Both the position numbers and the translations under genes were made by a program. The notes under the pieces are model-generated. The model saw only the letters and a program-made list of their open reading frames with translations. It had not been told where the DNA came from and did not search any database. DNA of 6,597 nt from assembly GCA_947058225.1 (NCBI GenBank), contig CAMSGF010000046.1, positions 1 to 6,597 on the forward strand, given 5' to 3'. Source of the stretch: an uncultured Eubacteriaceae bacterium (lineage in GTDB: Bacteria; Bacillota; Clostridia; Eubacteriales; Anaerofustaceae). Positions within the stretch are counted from its first letter, which is position 1; each line of letters opens with the position of its first letter. This document shows positions 5,907 to 6,597 of this stretch, one piece after another.

Positions 5907-6597
5907 ATGAAAAATTACGAAAATGTCATTGGAAGAAATTCCGTAAAAGAGGCATTAAAATCAGGAAGAAATATAAATAAAATTTTGATAAGTGATAATG
6001 TTCATTTAGATAAAATTGAACAGGAGGCAAAGGATAGGGGAATTGTCATTCAAAAGACGAACAGACATAAGCTGGACAAAATAACAGGTGGAAGTAATCA
6101 TCAGGGAATTGTTGCGATGTGTTCGCCTATTGAATTTGTATCTGTTGAAGATATCGTTGATTATGCGAAGAAAATAGATGAAAAGCCATTTATCATAGTT
6201 TTGGATAATTTAACCGACCCGAGAAATGTCGGGGCTATTGTAAGGAGTGCGTATTGTGCGGGAGCACATGGTGTTATTTTTTCAAAGAGGAGAAGTGCCT
6301 CAATTGGAGAAGGGATGTATAAGTCTTCTGCGGGAGCGATTGAATATATGAAGCTCGCACAGGTTTCAAATATTTCCCAGGCAATAGATAAATTAAAAAA
6401 ATTAGGACTTTTTATAGTGGGACTCGATAAAGGAGGAGAGAGCCATTATGAAATAGATTATGATATGCCTCTTGCGTTAGTCGTTGGGGCAGAGGGGAAA
6501 GGGCTTTCAAAGTTAGTTCATGATAAGTGTGATTTTATAAGCACAATTTATTTCAAAAACGATTTTGATTCACTAAATGCATCTGCAGCCTCTTTAT
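5907..6597 (+). CDS. rlmB: TrmH/SpoU-family rRNA 2'-O-methyltransferase, RlmB-like (3' end beyond window)
   Basis: Members of this SPOUT family use S-adenosylmethionine to methylate a ribose 2'-OH in RNA; RlmB acts on G2251 of 23S rRNA in the peptidyl-transferase region. The first 230 residues are present and the gene runs off the right edge. The order is an L30e-like substrate-binding domain (about 4-75, starting VIGRNSVKEAL and including GGSNHQGIVA) and then the knotted methyltransferase domain with motif 1 NLTDPRNVGAIVRSA (101-115) and motif 2 VVGAEGKGLS (192-201). Motif 3 keeps SLNAS (222-226) but the usual preceding IPMxG is IYFKN (214-218). AAGGAG at 5897-5902 precedes the ATG with a short 4-nt spacer. 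It is the last visible gene of the operon. RlmB is the likely paralogue because of the N-terminal domain and thyX linkage, but another TrmH-type enzyme is possible. Confidence 0.9.
   Translation, partial: MKNYENVIGRNSVKEALKSGRNINKILISDNVHLDKIEQEAKDRGIVIQKTNRHKLDKITGGSNHQGIVAMCSPIEFVSVEDIVDYAKKIDEKPFIIVLDNLTDPRNVGAIVRSAYCAGAHGVIFSKRRSASIGEGMYKSSAGAIEYMKLAQVSNISQAIDKLKKLGLFIVGLDKGGESHYEIDYDMPLALVVGAEGKGLSKLVHDKCDFISTIYFKNDFDSLNASAASL

Overview
The window looks like ordinary chromosome from a low-G+C, Gram-positive anaerobe, most likely a clostridial or Tissierellia-type Firmicute. The evidence is AT-rich DNA, AAGGAG-type ribosome binding sites, a Gram-positive-style LexA box in front of recA, a LytR-CpsA-Psr wall enzyme, a DUF362 protein fused to a 2x[4Fe-4S] ferredoxin domain (typical of strict anaerobes), and a FAD-dependent ThyX with a Cys-rich tail. 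I cannot name the genus from sequence alone.

Layout. Positions 1-156 hold no intact gene. The leftmost 61 bases, read on the minus strand, look like a decayed scrap of a P-loop ATPase with a stop codon just before its Walker A motif, next to a very G-rich tract. A strong hairpin terminator at 157-190 overlaps the recA stop codon. On the minus strand, cinA (1281-2534) is followed by recA (187-1215). recA has its own promoter, whose -35 box lies in the last codons of cinA and whose start site is covered by a LexA-box-like palindrome. No terminator separates the two genes. The AT-rich space 2535-2728 (194 bp) is a divergent promoter region: a good cinA promoter on one strand and two candidate promoters plus an inverted repeat for the rightward genes on the other.

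The rightward genes form a tight probable operon: DUF362/ferredoxin protein (2729-3844), LCP-family transferase (3854-5107, 9 nt gap), thyX (5109-5882, 1 nt gap) and an RlmB-like rRNA 2'-O-methyltransferase (5907 to the right edge, cut by the window, 24 nt gap).

How they fit together. The leftward pair joins DNA repair/recombination (RecA, SOS control) to CinA, a nucleotide-salvage protein that is next to recA in several Firmicutes. The rightward set mixes housekeeping roles: an uncharacterised iron-sulfur protein, attachment of glycopolymers to the cell wall, dTMP synthesis and ribosome modification. I see no CRISPR array, insertion sequence, tRNA or rRNA and no defence island. The points most worth a second look are the left-edge ATPase remnant, the nested SOS-controlled recA promoter, the divergent promoter region with its inverted repeat, and the unusual motif 3 of the RlmB homologue.
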